In this document: positions 1-7,361 of the stretch, piece after piece
How the letters are laid out: each line of letters opens with the position of its first letter
Numbering within the stretch: the stretch's first letter is position 1
NCBI GenBank assembly: GCA_003489505.1
Contig: DNMA01000038.1
Location: forward strand, 1-20,260
DNA from: Legionellales bacterium
GTDB taxonomy: Bacteria; Pseudomonadota; Gammaproteobacteria; Legionellales; Legionellaceae
DNA length: 20,260 nucleotides
Reading direction: 5' to 3'
The notes under the pieces: generated by a model
Seen by the model: the letters and a program-made list of their open reading frames with translations, nothing else
Told to the model about the DNA's origin: nothing
The model's database searches: none
Program-made: the position numbers and the translations under genes

Positions 1-91
1 AGTCCAAAACTTTGTTGATGCATTAAAACTAACCTGGAAACCCAAACACGAAGACCCCGAAGCCCAAAAACAATGTTCGCTCACTATCTAA
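1..91 (+). CDS. C-terminal fragment of an unidentified protein
   Basis: The first bases can be read in frame from position 2 as 29 codons ending in TAA at 89-91. The composition looks coding (ends ...EAQKQCSLTI), and a hairpin follows the stop shortly afterwards. The start lies left of the window. I do not recognise the family from this short tail; it is hydrophilic, with no membrane segment and no motif. It could be a chance open frame, but there is no competing frame and the fit with the downstream hairpin favours a real gene end. Confidence 0.5.
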   Translation, partial: VQNFVDALKLTWKPKHEDPEAQKQCSLTI

Positions 92-102
92 CATTAAACG
101 GT

Positions 103-138
103 TGAGAGCGACTTATCGCTCTCATGTACCATCTTTTT
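103..138 (+). terminator. Hairpin with T-run after the left-edge gene
   Basis: Positions 103-111 (TGAGAGCGA) and 116-124 (TCGCTCTCA) form a perfect 9-bp inverted repeat with a 4-nt loop. A run of five T lies at 134-138, nine bases past the stem. The stem is strong but the T-run is farther away than in a classic intrinsic terminator, so termination is likely but not certain. It would serve the gene ending at 91. Confidence 0.5.
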
Positions 139-230
139 CATTCATCTGCTCAACAAAAATGACTTGAAGCTATTGATTTATAGTGGTTTTTCATAGAACA
201 TGATCTTTTTTTAATCCAAAAGAGAAGAAA

Positions 231-1007
231 ATGGATGATCCAATAACAACAATAAAACCAATTTTTCACGCACCAAGGCTTAAAGCTATTTTAAACCGAA
301 AAGAAATTCATTTTAATTCTATCGTCTATTGGGATTTAGATAACACCATTTTTCAAACAAAAAAAGAGCTCGGCTCAGATGAATGGATTTCACATTTGAT
401 GACAATTGCTAAATCTAAACTAGGAACTGCTTCTGAAATTCAATTGATCAAAGAACTTTACAATGCTGTTCAGCACTTTATCGAAATAATGCCTGTAGAA
501 AGAGATACACTTAAAATTATTGCTTTTTTAAATCATATCGGAGTCACTCAACGTTTGATTACGGCAAGAAGTCCTGCATTAAAAACATTAACCCTAAAAC
601 AATTAACAGATCTCGACCCCAGTATGACAACCTGGCCTCGCTCTAAAGACATTATATTTTGTGATGCGCAACACCGCGGCCGAGCCCTATTCAAAAGCCA
701 TTTATTTTCACAAAACGATCATATCATCATGATTGATGATAAATATCAAAATGTAGAAGCTGTACAAGCGATTACACAACGCCAACATTTAAATTTTACG
801 GGCTTTCACTACACGTATTTGACTGATAAGGTAGCCGCTTTTGATATGCACCAAGCTAACTTTCAATTACTACTCATCAAACACTTGTTGCCTTTGCATA
901 TTCAAGACTTTATTAACCGTTTAGAATTAACTTATGAAGTCCAGCCACAATTATATCTAAAAGAAAAATCGTCTGAAGATGCTCAAAGCTCACCAAAGAG
1001 ACCCTAA
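231..1007 (+). CDS. DUF2608-like HAD-superfamily phosphatase
   Basis: This is a 258-residue protein with the layout of a HAD phosphohydrolase. Motif I is WDLDNT at residues 34-39 (D35 nucleophile, D37 acid/base). Motif II is the LITAR stretch with T111. A likely motif III lysine is K155, and motif IV is the acidic pair D169-D170 in MIDDKYQNV. Between motifs I and II is a long helical cap-like region. The overall form resembles the DUF2608 family known from Legionella, Coxiella and Chlamydia, whose substrates are not established. I see no signal peptide or membrane segment. The ATG is preceded by a purine-rich AGAGAAG about 3 nt upstream. It converges on gltX with only 15 bp between stops and has its own terminator. 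The HAD assignment is firm; the DUF2608 label rests on general resemblance. Confidence 0.75.
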   Translation: MDDPITTIKPIFHAPRLKAILNRKEIHFNSIVYWDLDNTIFQTKKELGSDEWISHLMTIAKSKLGTASEIQLIKELYNAVQHFIEIMPVERDTLKIIAFLNHIGVTQRLITARSPALKTLTLKQLTDLDPSMTTWPRSKDIIFCDAQHRGRALFKSHLFSQNDHIIMIDDKYQNVEAVQAITQRQHLNFTGFHYTYLTDKVAAFDMHQANFQLLLIKHLLPLHIQDFINRLELTYEVQPQLYLKEKSSEDAQSSPKRP

Positions 1008-1020
1008 TGGGGCTCTTTTT
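995..1020 (+). terminator. Intrinsic terminator overlapping the HAD gene stop
   Basis: The left arm 995-1004 (AAAGAGACCC) pairs with the right arm 1009-1018 (GGGGCTCTTT) with one A/G mismatch. The loop is TAAT and the T-run is 1016-1020. The TAA stop codon of the HAD gene (1005-1007) sits in the loop. The minus strand has no comparable T-run, so it should act mainly on the plus strand and shield gltX from antisense reading. Confidence 0.75.
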
Positions 1021-1022
1021 CA

Positions 1023-2405
1023 TCATAAGGGATATTTTTTTAAACGTTCTAATACTCTCTGACGACCCAATAACTCTAAAGTTGCATCAATACTTGGGGT
1101 GGTTAAAGTCGCACTCACCAGCAATCGAATAGGCTGAGCAATTTGTGGCATCTTTAAATTATGCACTTGCAAGATAGCCTTAATGGCTGCGCTAATATTT
1201 GCGGCAGTCCAATCAGAAATTCTTGAGAACTCAATAACTAACTCATTCAAAGCATTTTCTAAAGCATCACTTCGAAAAGCATTAAGCTCCTGTAAATTCG
1301 GTTCAATGTCTTCATAGAAATAATGACTTTGTTGTACCAATTCCAACATCGTCTTATATCTTGGGGTTTGTAAAGGCGCTAATTGTTCCCAGCTTGGGCC
1401 ATTTTCAGGATTTAAATGCTGTTGACGCATATGCCATAACCACTCTGTTTTAGTCTCTTTTGGCTCGAGCGTTTTCATATAATGCTGATTCAGCCATTTT
1501 AATTTATCATAATCAAAAGAACAGGCCGAACGACTGACATGCTCTAGATTAAAATCCTTAATCATTTCTTCGATTGAAAAAATTTCTTGGTCTCCATGTG
1601 ACCAACCCAAACGGACTAAATAATTTAATACAGCTGCTGGCAAATAACCCTCTTCTCTAAAACTCATGACGCTTACTGCACCATGACGTTTAGATAAACG
1701 CTTTCCATCCGAACCTAAAATCATCGGCAAATGCGCAAATGTTGGAATAGGCGCCTGAAGTGCTTGATAAAGATGAATCTGTCTTGGCGTATTATTGATA
1801 TGGTCATCACCACGAATAACATGGCTAATATTCATATCCCAATCATCAATCACAACTGCAAAATTATAAGTTGGAACACCATCGGTTCTGACCATGACCA
1901 AATCATCTAATTCATCATTAGCAACAGTAATATCTCCATAGACTAAATCATGAAAATGAACTGCCCCCTCTTTTGGAGTCTTTAATCGAACAACATAAGC
2001 TTGGTCGGCTCCAATATTTTTTTCACGGCAATGCCCATCATAACGAGGTTTTTCACCTTTGGCCATTTGCTCTTCTCTAACCTTATCCATTCGTTCCACA
2101 GAACAATTACAACGATAAGCAAAACCTTTTTTTAATAACTCATCAGCAATGGCCTGATAACGTTCAAATCGTTGACTTTGATAAATTGGCCCTTCATCAG
2201 CCTCTAATCCTAGCCATGCCATCCCATCAATAATGGCAGCAACTGATTCAGAGGTGGAACGCACTTGATCAGTATCTTCAATTCGTAAGATAAACTCACC
2301 AGCTAAATGCTTGGCATACAACCACGAAAACAAGGCTGTGCGCACGCCCCCAACATGTAAATAACCAGTAGGACTCGGCGCAAAACGGGTACGAATGGCT
2401 TTCAA
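1023..2405 (-). CDS. gltX: Glutamate--tRNA ligase (GluRS)
   Basis: This cytoplasmic class I aminoacyl-tRNA synthetase charges tRNA-Glu with glutamate using ATP. At 460 residues it is close to the usual bacterial length. The HIGH-type motif lies in PSPTGYLHVGG (residues 10-20, H17), and the KMSKS-type loop is KRLSK (235-239). RIEDTD at 41-46 and the GDDH segment near 199-202 belong to the Rossmann core. The E. coli zinc site is partly kept: C99, C101 and C126 are present, but the position matching E. coli H127 is E128. The start codon is TTG. It has a good GAGGAA Shine-Dalgarno 6 nt upstream and gives the usual family N-terminus, and no in-frame ATG lies nearby. The gene is divergent from pfp across a 142-bp spacer. 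Confidence 0.97.
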   Translation of the reverse strand: MKAIRTRFAPSPTGYLHVGGVRTALFSWLYAKHLAGEFILRIEDTDQVRSTSESVAAIIDGMAWLGLEADEGPIYQSQRFERYQAIADELLKKGFAYRCNCSVERMDKVREEQMAKGEKPRYDGHCREKNIGADQAYVVRLKTPKEGAVHFHDLVYGDITVANDELDDLVMVRTDGVPTYNFAVVIDDWDMNISHVIRGDDHINNTPRQIHLYQALQAPIPTFAHLPMILGSDGKRLSKRHGAVSVMSFREEGYLPAAVLNYLVRLGWSHGDQEIFSIEEMIKDFNLEHVSRSACSFDYDKLKWLNQHYMKTLEPKETKTEWLWHMRQQHLNPENGPSWEQLAPLQTPRYKTMLELVQQSHYFYEDIEPNLQELNAFRSDALENALNELVIEFSRISDWTAANISAAIKAILQVHNLKMPQIAQPIRLLVSATLTTPSIDATLELLGRQRVLERLKKYPL

Positions 2406-2518
2406 AATCTATTCCTCAATCACAAAAATTATTAACCTGATCCTAACCCAAATTCATCATTCAACCAAGCAGATTTTTAAATATACTGTGGAGAAATTTC
2501 ATGCATTTGTTACACTAA

Positions 2519-2542
2519 TACAATGATTTATTTTTAATGGAG
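2519..2542 (+). promoter_or_regulatory. Possible -10 element and strong RBS of pfp
   Basis: TACAAT at 2519-2524 matches the -10 consensus at five of six bases and lies 23 nt before the pfp ATG. I find no good -35 partner at 16-18 bp. A strong GGAGGA Shine-Dalgarno sits immediately before the ATG. The 142-bp spacer must also contain the gltX promoter on the other strand, where I see only weak candidates. Confidence 0.3.
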
Positions 2543-2547
2543 GAACC

Positions 2548-3771
2548 ATGGCTCAAAATGCCATTTATGCACAATCTGGAGGCGTTACTGCAGTGATTAA
2601 TGCAACAGCGGCAGGCGTTATTCAAACCGCTCAATTACACCCCAATCAAATTGGTAAAGTTTTTGCCGCCCAAAACGGCATCTTAGGTGTTTTAAATAAT
2701 CAATTATTTGATTGCAGTAATCTATCGGCATCTGAACTAGAACAATTATATTTCACCCCCGGTGGAGCATTTGGCTCCTGTCGATATAAAGTCAAAACCG
2801 ATGAAGAGTTTGAAAAACTAATTTCGGTTTTTAAAGAGCATAATATCGGTTATTTTTTCTATAACGGTGGTGGTGATTCACAAGATACCAGCTGGAAAGT
2901 ATCCGAACGCGCCAAAAATTTAGGCTGGCCCATGCAATGTATTGGCATTCCTAAAACCATCGATAATGATTTACCGCTAACCGATAATAGTCCAGGCTAT
3001 GGCTCCGTTGCCAAATATGTTGCTATCTCCACTTTAGAAGCTTCTTTAGATGTTGCCTCGATGGCTAGAAGTTCAACCAAAGTGTTTGTCCTCGAAGTTA
3101 TGGGCCGTCATACCGGATGGATTGCTGCAGCAGCCGGTCTGGTTGGCCAAAATGAGATGGAAGCGCCTCATATTATTTTATTCCCAGAAATCACCTTTGA
3201 TGAAAAGAAATTTTTAGCTAAAGTTGATGAAACGGTTAAGAAATGTGGGTTTTGTGTGATTGTCACTTCAGAAGGTGTGAGAAATGAACAAGGTAAATTT
3301 TTAAGCGCACAATCAAGAACAGACGCTTTTGGTCATGCACAATTAGGTGGGGTTGCTTCTTACCTTACCAGCCTTGTTCAAGAAAAACTAGGTTATAAAC
3401 ACCATTATGCGATTGCCGATTATTTACAACGCTCTGCCCGTCATATCGCATCACAAGTTGACGTTGACCAAGCCTTTGCACTTGGCAAACATGCTGTAGA
3501 AATTGCTTTAGCTGGAAAACATGGTGTGATGCCCATTATTGTTCGAAAAAGTTCAAATCCCTATCAGTGGACCATTGATGATGCACCCTTAACGGATGTG
3601 GCTAATATTGAAAAACATATGCCCAAAGAATTTATTCGAGCAGATGGGTTTGGTATCACGCCTGCTTGCCGTGAATATATCCTACCTTTGATTCAAGGAG
3701 AGGCTTACCCACCTTATGTCAACGGCCTTCCCAACTATCTTCAAAAACCGATCATTGATCATGGGGTATAA
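2548..3771 (+). CDS. pfp: Pyrophosphate-type 6-phosphofructokinase
   Basis: This 407-residue enzyme phosphorylates fructose 6-phosphate to fructose 1,6-bisphosphate in glycolysis. In PPi-dependent members the step is reversible. The phosphoryl-donor loop reads GGGDS at residues 107-111. An Asp (D110) stands where ATP-dependent enzymes have Gly (E. coli G104), and the catalytic loop is PKTIDND (135-141) with K136. Both residues are the accepted marks of the PPi-using type. GYGSVAKY (150-157) and MGRHTGW (185-191) are further PFK signatures for substrate binding. The length fits the long PPi-PFK group found in methylotrophs and Legionellales better than the roughly 320-residue ATP enzymes. The strong RBS fixes the start. 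A bidirectional terminator follows immediately. The donor specificity is inferred from sequence only. Confidence 0.92.
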   Translation: MAQNAIYAQSGGVTAVINATAAGVIQTAQLHPNQIGKVFAAQNGILGVLNNQLFDCSNLSASELEQLYFTPGGAFGSCRYKVKTDEEFEKLISVFKEHNIGYFFYNGGGDSQDTSWKVSERAKNLGWPMQCIGIPKTIDNDLPLTDNSPGYGSVAKYVAISTLEASLDVASMARSSTKVFVLEVMGRHTGWIAAAAGLVGQNEMEAPHIILFPEITFDEKKFLAKVDETVKKCGFCVIVTSEGVRNEQGKFLSAQSRTDAFGHAQLGGVASYLTSLVQEKLGYKHHYAIADYLQRSARHIASQVDVDQAFALGKHAVEIALAGKHGVMPIIVRKSSNPYQWTIDDAPLTDVANIEKHMPKEFIRADGFGITPACREYILPLIQGEAYPPYVNGLPNYLQKPIIDHGV

Positions 3772-3798
3772 AAAAAGCTGGTTGAACCAGCTTTTTTT
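3770..3798. terminator. Bidirectional terminator between pfp and the pilin gene
   Basis: The palindrome GCTGGTT-G-AACCAGC (3777-3791) is flanked by seven A (3770-3776) and seven T (3792-3798). A realistic fold is a GCTGG/CCAGC core with a 5-nt loop, extended by A-T pairs. It has a T-run in both reading directions. It therefore suits pfp (plus; its TAA overlaps the A-run) and the pilin gene (minus; its TAA begins 2 bp away). Confidence 0.9.
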
Positions 3799-3799
3799 A

Positions 3800-4228
3800 T
3801 TAACTTGATTTTTCCATACAAATACTGGGTTTAAACTTGTCAGGTAAACTCCCTTGTTGACAATCCCAAGCCAACTGACCGTCACTTTTAACCGATGGGG
3901 TTAAAACCAAAGTTCCACCACCAGCTTGTGGAGTATAGGAAATGGTTATAACACCGGTTCCAGAGGCAATACTAATATTGGTAATATTTTTAGAGGATTC
4001 TGGACTTTCATAAGCAGCTGATTGTTGGGTAACAGGAAACTCATGTGTTGTCACATAAGCTTCATTGACGGCCATTCGAGCTGGCATCGACATTTGTAAA
4101 CCTTCCATCACACGAGCTCGCACAACATAATCCTGATAAGCCGGAATTGCAAGTGTTGCCATGATACCAATGATGGCAATCACTAACATCATTTCTAATA
4201 AAGTAAAACCTTTCACGAGAGGACGCAT
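3800..4228 (-). CDS. pilA: Type IVa pilin precursor (major-pilin-like)
   Basis: This prepilin is the subunit of type IV pili. It is inserted in the inner membrane, cleaved by prepilin peptidase and assembled into the fibre. From the chosen start it has 142 residues: a short basic leader MRPLVKG, cleavage before F8, and the invariant mature E5 (residue 12), followed by a hydrophobic helix to about residue 30. Cysteines C123 and C137 form the typical C-terminal disulfide loop. An in-frame ATG two codons upstream (4232-4234) is unlikely because the AAGGA Shine-Dalgarno (4235-4239) touches it; the same site is 6 nt from the ATG used here. The gene stands alone, convergent with pfp and divergent from bolA, and no pilus assembly genes are in the window. 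It could be a minor pilin, but the length and loop favour a major subunit. Confidence 0.88.
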   Translation of the reverse strand: MRPLVKGFTLLEMMLVIAIIGIMATLAIPAYQDYVVRARVMEGLQMSMPARMAVNEAYVTTHEFPVTQQSAAYESPESSKNITNISIASGTGVITISYTPQAGGGTLVLTPSVKSDGQLAWDCQQGSLPDKFKPSICMEKSS

Positions 4229-4260
4229 ACTCATTCCTTACAAAAATTTAAGACTATGTT

Positions 4261-4266
4261 ATTATA
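4261..4266 (-). promoter_or_regulatory. Candidate -10 of the pilin gene
   Basis: On the minus strand this is a perfect TATAAT, placing a transcript start about 25 nt upstream of the chosen pilin ATG. I find no good -35 and no sigma-54 GG/GC pair, although sigma-54 drives pilin genes in several relatives. A candidate bolA -10 (TATAAA, 4279-4284, plus strand) lies within 20 bp, so the two divergent promoters would overlap. Confidence 0.4.
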
Positions 4267-4297
4267 TGAAATTATTTGTATAAAAATCATCTTTTTT

Positions 4298-4615
4298 ATG
4301 AATTTAAATCGAAAAAATAGATTAGAAAGCCTACTAAATGAGCATTTTAAGCCTACGCGCCTTGATGTGCTCAATGAATCCCACGCCCATCGTGTCCCTG
4401 AAAATGCCGAAACACACTTTAAATTAATCATTGTTTCTAAGGCTTTTGAAGGTTTATCTCGTATTCATCGCCATCGTTTAGTCAATCAATTACTTCAAGA
4501 AGAATTTTCCTCAGGGCTTCATGCCTGCAGCATGCATTTAGCGACCCCTTCTGAGTGGAGTCAAAATCCTTTAGTGATAGATTCTCCTTTATGTGCCCAT
4601 CAATCTAAGAACTAA
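4298..4615 (+). CDS. bolA: BolA family protein
   Basis: This small cytoplasmic protein of the BolA family works with monothiol glutaredoxins in iron-sulfur handling. In enterobacteria it also acts as a stress-linked transcription factor. From the ATG at 4298 it has 105 residues, matching E. coli BolA. Hallmarks are an ESHAHRVP segment, ETHFKLIIVSKAFEG, and the IHRHRLVNQLL helix with its conserved His. A short C-terminal tail with SPLC resembles the SPPC of BolA itself, not the shorter IbaG. An in-frame ATG at 4256 would add 14 hydrophobic residues lacking in the family, so I reject it. Neither ATG has a clear Shine-Dalgarno. The stop is 2 nt before the permease ATG, suggesting one transcript and possibly coupled translation. 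Confidence 0.87.
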   Translation: MNLNRKNRLESLLNEHFKPTRLDVLNESHAHRVPENAETHFKLIIVSKAFEGLSRIHRHRLVNQLLQEEFSSGLHACSMHLATPSEWSQNPLVIDSPLCAHQSKN

Positions 4616-4617
4616 TT

Positions 4618-6015
4618 ATGAATAAAACTACACAAATTCAAACGATTTCTACCTTATCATTGGTATTACTGATTACTGGTGCTATTGACAGTATTCGAAA
4701 TTTGCCAGCAACCGCCTGGTTCGGTTCACAGCTGATTTTCTTTTTTATTTTATCTGCAATTATTTTTTTAATTCCTGTGGGTCTTGTTTCTGCAGAACTC
4801 TCCACCTTATGGGCAGATGAGGAGCCTGGCATCTACGGCTGGGTCAAAAAAGCTTTTGGTCGTTCTATGGCTTGTATAACCATTTGGCTACAATGGGTTA
4901 ATACTTTAGTTTGGTACCCAACCATTCTATTATTTATTAGTAGCACTTTAGCTTATTTAATTTATCCAGAAGGCACCCAAAGTAAAGTCTTTACCATCAG
5001 CTGCACTATCATCATTTTTTGGGGACAAACTCTAATTGCACTTCGTGGCTTACATGCCTCTGCTCGTTTTGCAAGCTTTTGTGCCATTGTCGGTATGATT
5101 ATGCCGATGGCCTTGATTATTTGTTTAGGCATGTTATGGGTAGCCCTGGGGCATCCGAGTGTCATTTCTTATCATTGGTCTGACCTCATTCCGCATATCG
5201 GCGAACAGGACTCTTGGATTTCTCTCACGGCCATCATGACTTCTTTTTTAGGGATGGAGTTGGCAGCAGTACATGTGCGACAAATTAAAAATCCACAAAA
5301 AACATTTCCTAAAGCAATTTTCTACTCGGTCATTTTAATTCTTTTAACCATGATACTGGGGTCTTTATCCATTGCGATGGTTCTGCCTAAACAAGAAATC
5401 AATCTGGTTTTAGGTGTTTTACAAACCGGTACTAGCTTTCTGAAATACCACCATTTAGAATTTTTTATGCCCGTATTTATTGCTTTAATTTTTATAGGCA
5501 GCGTGGGCAGTATGGTCAATTGGATTTTAGCTCCAGCTCAAGGACTCACCTTTTCTGCTCAGGATGAATTTTTACCCAAATGGTTTGCAAAAACCAGTGA
5601 AAATAACATACCCAAACGCATTCTCATTCTGCAAGGCGTTGTGGTGACCGGTTTATGTTTAAGTTTTTTACTGATGCCTAATATCAATGCCATGTATTGG
5701 TTTTTCACCGCATTAAGTACTGAGCTTTATATGTGCATGTATGTCTTGATGTTTATTGCCGCTATCGTCATCAAAGTACGATATGCCCATATCCCTCGTC
5801 TTTTTGAAATTCCTGGTAAAAAAATCGGATACTATCTCAACTGTATTTTGGGTTTAATTGGCTGTGCCATCACTTTATATATTGGATTTTTCCCACCGCA
5901 AGAAGCTCTCTCCCTACCCCATCCAGAGCTTTATAAGCTTTATTTTGGGGCCGGTTTAGTCATCATGTTATTACCCGCCCTATTAAGACTGGCTTACAAA
6001 AAAATCTTTGGCTAA
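4618..6015 (+). CDS. APC-family amino acid permease (glutamate/GABA antiporter-like)
   Basis: This 465-residue inner membrane protein has about twelve hydrophobic segments, typical of the amino acid-polyamine-organocation superfamily. An early segment reads AELSTLWADEEPGIYGWVKKAFG across the TM2-3 loop, which resembles the glutamate:GABA antiporter (GadC/YjeM-like) group. A later short motif, GMELAAVHV, corresponds to the conserved TM6 region of these carriers. Its substrate cannot be read from the sequence; Legionellales rely on amino acids for carbon and carry many such permeases. It starts 2 nt after bolA without its own strong RBS. Its last 33 nt overlap the end of mpl on the opposite strand. 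A decarboxylase partner, which would support an acid-resistance role, is not in the window. Confidence 0.82.
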   Translation: MNKTTQIQTISTLSLVLLITGAIDSIRNLPATAWFGSQLIFFFILSAIIFLIPVGLVSAELSTLWADEEPGIYGWVKKAFGRSMACITIWLQWVNTLVWYPTILLFISSTLAYLIYPEGTQSKVFTISCTIIIFWGQTLIALRGLHASARFASFCAIVGMIMPMALIICLGMLWVALGHPSVISYHWSDLIPHIGEQDSWISLTAIMTSFLGMELAAVHVRQIKNPQKTFPKAIFYSVILILLTMILGSLSIAMVLPKQEINLVLGVLQTGTSFLKYHHLEFFMPVFIALIFIGSVGSMVNWILAPAQGLTFSAQDEFLPKWFAKTSENNIPKRILILQGVVVTGLCLSFLLMPNINAMYWFFTALSTELYMCMYVLMFIAAIVIKVRYAHIPRLFEIPGKKIGYYLNCILGLIGCAITLYIGFFPPQEALSLPHPELYKLYFGAGLVIMLLPALLRLAYKKIFG

Positions 6016-7353
6016 TAAAGCCAAAAGCTTAGTCTTTAGCATCCCAAAGCCTTTGTTGCTCATCATGACGACAGCGTCTTTGGGTTGTAAATTCTCTACT
6101 AAGTTTTGCGCTAATTCATCAATATTTGGGAACACCATGACAGGACATGGCCAAGACTGGGCAACCGATTCAATATCAAAATCATAGCTATTTAAAACAT
6201 ATAAAACATCAACAGCTGATAAAGCATTTGGCATGCCTGCTAAATGATGCCCTGCACGCATGGAGTTGGAGGCAAAGTCTAATACGCCTATCACGCGCTG
6301 ATGTTTTTTAGAATTTTTTACCGCAAGCGTTGTGCGTTGAATAGCTGTAGGGTGATGCGCAAAATCATCATACACTGTCAGATCAGGATGATGAAAACAA
6401 ATCTCCATACGTCGTTTCACTGGTCGATAGTTTTTTAAAATATCTGCAGATTGCTGCAAAGGCACGCCTACTTTATGACTTGCCAAGAGAGCTGCTACCG
6501 CATTTTCAACATTATGCTGCCCCATCAATGACCATTGAACATAGGCCTCACCAAAACGCGTTTTTAATTTAAATTCAGAACCATCCGCCTGTATCCACTC
6601 AATTTGTGCATCAGTTGTATTATCCCATGACCAACAAAAACTCGGTGAGTAAATCCCCTTTTCAACAGCCCCATCAATGCCTTCATCCTGTGCGGGTCGA
6701 ATCACCCAGCCATTTTGTGGTACCGTTCGTAATAAATAATGAAATTGCTGTTGTATGGCATCTAATGAAGGATAAATATCTGCATGGTCAAACTCCAGAT
6801 TATGTAAAATCAGCCCCTGTGGACGATAATGCATAAATTTGGGGCGCTTATCAAAGAATGCGGTATCATATTCATCTGCCTCAATCACAAACCATTGCCC
6901 AGCACCTAATTTGGCATTACTTTCCAAACACTGTGGCACACCACCGATTAAATATCCTGGCTCAAGCCCTGCTTGCTCCAAAATAAATGCAAGCATCGTG
7001 GTGACACTGGTTTTACCATGCGTGCCAGAGACTGCTAAAACGTTATAATCTTTCAAAACTTCTTTTGCTAGCCATTCAGGGCCAGAGTAATACCGCTTGT
7101 GCATATTTAATAAGGTTTCAACAATTGACATCCCACGCTTCATGGCATTACCAACAATCACCTCATCAGCACTGAGCATAGGACCTGGATTATCATAACC
7201 CTCAATATACTCAATTCCATTTTGATTTAATAAATCACTAATGGGTGGATAACAAGCTGCATCATGCCCTGTCACACGATGGCCTTTTGCTTTGGCAAGA
7301 AGTGCTAGCGCACTCATAAATGTCCCACTAATCCCTAATATATGAATATGCAT
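5983..7353 (-). CDS. mpl: UDP-N-acetylmuramate:L-alanyl-gamma-D-glutamyl-meso-diaminopimelate ligase
   Basis: This Mur-ligase family enzyme recycles cell-wall tripeptide released during growth. It joins L-Ala-gamma-D-Glu-meso-DAP to UDP-MurNAc with ATP, feeding the product back into peptidoglycan synthesis. At 456 residues it has the usual length. The N-terminal Rossmann segment begins HILGISGTFMSALA, and the ATP loop is GTHGKTS (residues 110-116). The EADEYDTAFFDKR segment and the DDFAHHPTA segment of the C-terminal ligase domain are typical of Mpl and distinguish it from MurC. The start is supported by AGGTGA 5 nt upstream. It lies 8 bp after the small membrane protein gene and is probably the last gene of the ftsK-lolA-yhdP transcript. 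Confidence 0.95.
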   Translation of the reverse strand: MHIHILGISGTFMSALALLAKAKGHRVTGHDAACYPPISDLLNQNGIEYIEGYDNPGPMLSADEVIVGNAMKRGMSIVETLLNMHKRYYSGPEWLAKEVLKDYNVLAVSGTHGKTSVTTMLAFILEQAGLEPGYLIGGVPQCLESNAKLGAGQWFVIEADEYDTAFFDKRPKFMHYRPQGLILHNLEFDHADIYPSLDAIQQQFHYLLRTVPQNGWVIRPAQDEGIDGAVEKGIYSPSFCWSWDNTTDAQIEWIQADGSEFKLKTRFGEAYVQWSLMGQHNVENAVAALLASHKVGVPLQQSADILKNYRPVKRRMEICFHHPDLTVYDDFAHHPTAIQRTTLAVKNSKKHQRVIGVLDFASNSMRAGHHLAGMPNALSAVDVLYVLNSYDFDIESVAQSWPCPVMVFPNIDELAQNLVENLQPKDAVVMMSNKGFGMLKTKLLALLAKDFFVSQS

Positions 7354-7361
7354 ATGTTCAC

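Noticed and set aside
4256..4297. Upstream in-frame start of bolA
   Set aside because: It would add 14 hydrophobic residues absent from the family and has no RBS; it falls in the divergent promoter area.
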